Made by a program: the position numbers and the translations under genes. DNA of 64,000 bases, from positions 6,176,501-6,240,500 of the forward strand of contig NC_092580.1 in assembly GCF_037975245.1 (NCBI RefSeq). The letters run 5' to 3'. The notes beneath the pieces are model-generated. The model saw only the letters and a list, made by a program, of their open reading frames with translations, made no database searches and was not told the origin of the DNA. This stretch comes from Apostichopus japonicus. Its lineage: Eukaryota; Echinodermata; Holothuroidea; Aspidochirotida; Stichopodidae. How positions within the stretch are numbered: the stretch's first letter is position 1; each line of letters opens with the position of its first letter. This document shows positions 61,101-64,000 of this stretch, one piece after another.

Positions 61101-62089
61101 CTCAACAATAATAATTTGGAAAGAGTGTGGTGAGGGGAGAAGAACCAAAGCTTTGTGGAAAGAAAATAAATTTAGCATTCTGATAGAGTAGGATACGACA
61201 TTTGGTTTTTGAATGAGTTGGCCTTTGACCTTAAACTATATGTGAGCTTCCGATGTTGCTGTGTGACTTACTGATTTAGACAAGTAGATCCTTACTTTGT
61301 TACATTAAGCTATGCAGCCTCACATGTTGCTTTTCAATCTTTGTTCATAACATTACACAATGAAAGTAGAAACAAGATTAATTCTGATGGTAATGTTGTG
61401 TTATGGATGCAACCTTCAAGTGTTTAACATTAGCTTTTGGATAAGGACCACTTAACGCTAAAACCATCTGCAGTTTATTGATAGTTTTTCTATTCTGATG
61501 CCTTCTTCCCGGGGTTCTCCGAAACCACCCGTTGGACTAAACCTACAAATCATTATACCAGATTGTAACTACATCAATATGTATCATCTTAGATCAGTTT
61601 GGCATTTACTCGATCATTTAGAATAAAGACTCAAAAATATAAGTCCCTTCTTATGTGATTTGTTTTGCATGTTTCCTTTGGTTAAAACCAGCGGATACAT
61701 CACCACCATTCTGGGAGATTAGGCCTAATTATTCCAGAAGTTTGTCAAACATAATCAGCATGGTATGTGATCACCAGGTTCCCTAGATTGGCATGGCCTT
61801 CCTCCTTCCACAATGAACTGAAAATAGTTCTAAAACACAAATAGCTCTTTTGGAATGGAATTTAAAGCAAGTTCTCTCCCTCCCCCATCTCCTCTCCTCC
61901 CCTCCTTCCCTGCCTCCCCTCCTACAGTTCAAACCTGGTTATAGAGTCCTTGGTTGACTTACCTAGTTCAGCACCACAGAACTTCTGTTGGGGGTGTGTG
62001 ATACTACACATACATCCATTGACTACCGACAATGACAGGACAACGATCACCAGTGCTAGAAAAACATTCCTAGATCCTCTCCCAGCCAT
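54914..62089 (-). CDS. TIMP-like secreted protein, gene 4 (very long A-B loop)
   Basis: Exons 61963-62089, 57705-58226, 56016-56131 and 54914-55162 join to 1014 nt and 337 residues. Introns are GT-AG with phases 1, 1, 0. A 25-residue signal peptide (core Val-Phe-Leu-Ala-Leu-Val-Ile-Val-Val-Leu) ends at Asn-Gly. The mature chain starts Cys-Met-Cys-Ser-Ile-Thr-His-Pro-Gln-Gln and has Phe-Cys-Gly at position 13. Residues about 55-158 are a charged, Ser/Thr/Pro/Asp-rich insert in the A-B loop, about 98 residues beyond genes 2 and 3, with one sequon (Asn136). Strand B follows (Tyr-Glu-Ile-Glu-Val-Asp-Arg-Val-Tyr). The usual Cys-Gly-Val is Cys-Ser-Tyr here. There are 12 cysteines in total. The C-domain keeps Gly-Glu-Cys-Lys-Trp-Tyr, but the first cysteines after the boundary are spaced differently. 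Family assignment is firm; inhibitory activity is less certain than for genes 2 and 3. Confidence 0.88.
56016..56131 (-). CDS. Gene 4 exon 3: end of the N-domain
   Basis: The acceptor TTGCACACAG precedes Ile-Gln-Asn-Ser-Asp-Met-Met. The exon has Thr-Ala-Cys-Asp-Trp-Val and Lys-Ser-Gln-Lys-Gln-Gly-Ile, and ends Ser-Cys-Asp-Gln-Cys-Gln in phase 0 with a GTTAGT donor. It is closest to gene 1 exon 4, with which it shares the Gln-Lys-Gln-Gly helix and the Cys-x-x-Cys boundary. Confidence 0.88.
57705..58226 (-). CDS. Gene 4 exon 2: strand A, long insert, strands B to D
   Basis: The acceptor GGTTACCATAG precedes Val-Met-Thr-Gly-Arg-Met. The exon is 522 nt, against 222 nt in genes 2 and 3, and stays open throughout. 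The extra length lies between strand A and the Val-Ile-Tyr-Glu-Ile-Glu-Val strand. The end is basic (Arg-Arg-Lys-Arg-Leu-Tyr-Leu-Phe-Ala), with a GTAAGT donor in phase 1. Confidence 0.87.
58890..58990 (+). repeat. Short minisatellite in intron 1 of gene 4
   Basis: Five copies of a unit of about 19-20 bases, CCAGCCCCCAAAGAGAGTC, alternating AGAGTC and AGAATT ends. Confidence 0.8.
61963..62089 (-). CDS. Gene 4 exon 1: signal peptide and Cys-Met-Cys N terminus
   Basis: The ATG is at 62089-62087. The leader is followed by Cys-Met-Cys-Ser-Ile-Thr-His-Pro-Gln-Gln-Lys-Phe-Cys, very close to the vertebrate Cys-Ser-Cys-Ser-Pro-Val-His-Pro-Gln-Gln pattern. The donor is GTAAGT in phase 1. Confidence 0.9.
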
Positions 62090-62303
62090 GACTGAATATT
62101 CAAATCTCTAGAGCAAAGCAAATTAGATGCATCTCATCATGATGAAGTTAGGCAAATGATTGTAAAATAATGAGTAACTTCCAAACGTAACAGACCAGGT
62201 TTCAGTTAACGAAACAATCCTGTGTCTGTGTTAACTTGTTGATAAACAAAACATTATTTTGCTCATTCTTTGCAAAAAAAAATGTAAAAAAGTACCACAT
62301 TAC

Positions 62304-62557
62304 GGAGTGTATAGCCTAGTGGTTAACGCCGGCGTCTCCCAGTCATGAGATCCCCGGTTCGATTCCCCGCCGACAGCAAGGTGTGTCGTCTGGCAAGGGT
62401 GTTGTTCAATAACAACTTCCCGACATGGACGTTAAATGAATGTGTGCCGAGAGATTGGCTTCGGTCAGCTTGCGAGTCTATAAGCCTCCATGGCTTCTTT
62501 CGCGAGTTCCTGCTTGCGGGAAGATCACATATACATACATACATACATACATACATT
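62304..62557 (+). mobile_element. tRNA-derived SINE with (ACAT)n tail
   Basis: The RNA polymerase III A box TAGCCTAGTGG is at 62312-62322 and the B box GGTTCGATTCC at 62356-62366, spaced as in tRNA genes. A tRNA-unrelated body of about 150 bases follows, then an ACAT microsatellite tail at 62529-62557. The element begins about 215 bases upstream of the gene 4 ATG, on the opposite strand. Confidence 0.8.
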
Positions 62558-64000
62558 ATAATGTAATTGTAAGGATCATCTGTCAAAACTAAAAAATATG
62601 ACCAACCTAGGTGATAATGATAGGCATAGGTTTATCTGTGTATTATAATGAATGAATACTCTGGCTTTATGATATTCTTGTGCAGAGAGCAAATAATTTT
62701 CTCTTTCATATGATCCCTAGAATTAAAGTATTCCTGAGAAAATGCTACATGTATATTCAAAGAAATGGAAGTTTGCATGGCTCCACTGTAATTTGTTTAT
62801 GCCTATGCCTATGCCGTATGTCATTTCTTTATGCTCAGGGTAGTTTTGTAGAGGATTCCTGAAGTTACCTACTTTCTACCCTCCCCCCACCACCCTCTCG
62901 GCCCCTCCTCACCATAATACCTCAGTAAATATCAGATTGCATCAGTAAATATTCCACTTCTTACGGCCAATTCATCCCTCCCAGAGCCTTTTCAGCCTGA
63001 TTTGGACAGTAGGTTGCTACTTCAATCCCAAACATGCAAACTAAAGAGGAAAATGAACATTCAAAACTTACATTGTAATAAGATAAGGTTTAAATGTACC
63101 TAGTCCAAAGAGAGATTTCCTTTCATGAATTTCTGTGGTTGGTTCCTTAGTAGTGACTCTTGGAGAGGTTTGCACCACTATAAAACCTGATCCTTTGCTC
63201 AGTGGTAGCTTCCAGTCAGTGCATCTACCATGTTATTATGTTTGCTATCCCTTCCCTGTTTTCATCGTCCACCTGGTCTCTGGGTTTGACCTGTCAGCTA
63301 TGGTATAATATTGATATTATTGCACCTACCAGTATATGCCCTCTCTATAGTCCTTTCCTTGCTAGTTTTGGTGTCAAGATCATATGATATCTCCTGTTCA
63401 AGCAGTCTTTTCCCTGTGTTTGACATTCCTTATATCTTTCTTCTGCTCTTAGATTCTGTGGTAAAACCAAAGTCACTGCTTAAAATGCATGCAAAGAAAG
63501 AAGTCCCTTGATCTCTTTTTATTTAGTTTTTTTCTTTCCCCAGGTGTTTAATTATTTTTGTTCAATTTATACTTGTGATATTAAGTCCGTAAAAAGGAAA
63601 AATATTTTTTCAAAAACATTCATTATGAAAAAAAATCAAAATAGCACAGTAGAATTAAAGAATGGCATGTAATATAACACTTGTCAAAATTCCAAGTTTT
63701 TAAGGGTCCCATGTGGTGTTTGGTTTGAACCCTCCTGGCAGGGGTATGGTATTAGATTTCAAATATACCAGCTTCCCTACATGAATAATTTGTCCATCTG
63801 TTGTTGAGCTGGACTTAATACTTATGACTAGATGTATCCTAGCTGGTAAATATATTACAGCAGATCAGGTTTGCCTTCTGAATTGAATGTAGTCACTGAT
63901 AACTGTGTTTAAAGCAATATTTATTGTTGACGTAAGCACTATATGGTGGGTATGTATCATCCAGAGTGATAAAATGAAGAATGACATTCCTGCAAACATT
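62558..64000. other. Intergenic DNA upstream of gene 4, nothing recognised
   Basis: AT-rich sequence with a C-rich run near 62880-62910. No exon, RNA gene or repeat structure could be supported. Confidence 0.4.

Noticed and set aside
62312-62366. Possible functional tRNA gene
   Set aside because: A and B boxes are present, but no convincing full cloverleaf with acceptor stem was seen, and the body plus ACAT tail indicate a SINE.

Overview
The window looks like an animal nuclear genome, most likely an echinoderm and plausibly a sea cucumber. It is AT-rich, with small coding exons, kilobase introns, GT-AG splice sites and many degenerate repeats. The only protein-coding family I can support is a cluster of four tissue-inhibitor-of-metalloproteinase (TIMP)-like genes, all on the minus strand. 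In holothurians this family includes tensilin, the TIMP-like stiffening factor of mutable collagenous tissue. The organism call is inference; the TIMP call rests on motifs read directly.

Layout, left to right. Gene 1 (6090-15688) has five exons and 269 codons. Gene 2 (30651-34355) and gene 3 (42816-45727) have four exons and 219 codons each; they are near-identical copies in a tandem segmental duplication (24811-34754 and 34755-45994). Gene 4 (54914-62089) has four exons and 337 codons. I joined the exons by hand, and in each gene the joined frame stays open from a signal-peptide ATG to a stop. Intron phases are 1-1-0, or 1-1-1-0 in gene 1. Each protein has a signal peptide, then Cys-x-Cys at the mature N terminus with a downstream His-Pro...Phe-Cys motif, an N-terminal inhibitory domain and a cysteine-rich C-terminal domain.

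The paralogues differ where TIMPs meet their targets. Genes 2-4 begin Cys-Met-Cys and gene 1 begins Cys-Thr-Cys. Genes 1 and 4 carry about 46 and 98 extra residues in the A-B loop. Genes 2 and 3 differ by nine amino-acid replacements but only one synonymous change plus one stop-codon change, and exon 2 is more diverged than the flanking introns. This pattern suggests a diversifying secreted inhibitor family. The proteins would act in the extracellular matrix on metalloproteinases or collagen fibrils.

No gene was recognised between the TIMP genes. That DNA holds a foldback element (1860-2633), a non-autonomous hAT-like element with an 8-bp target duplication (23102-24352), a terminal-inverted-repeat insertion inside a minisatellite (50301-51193), a tRNA-derived SINE (62304-62557), reverse-transcriptase remnants in both duplicated units, and several minisatellites.
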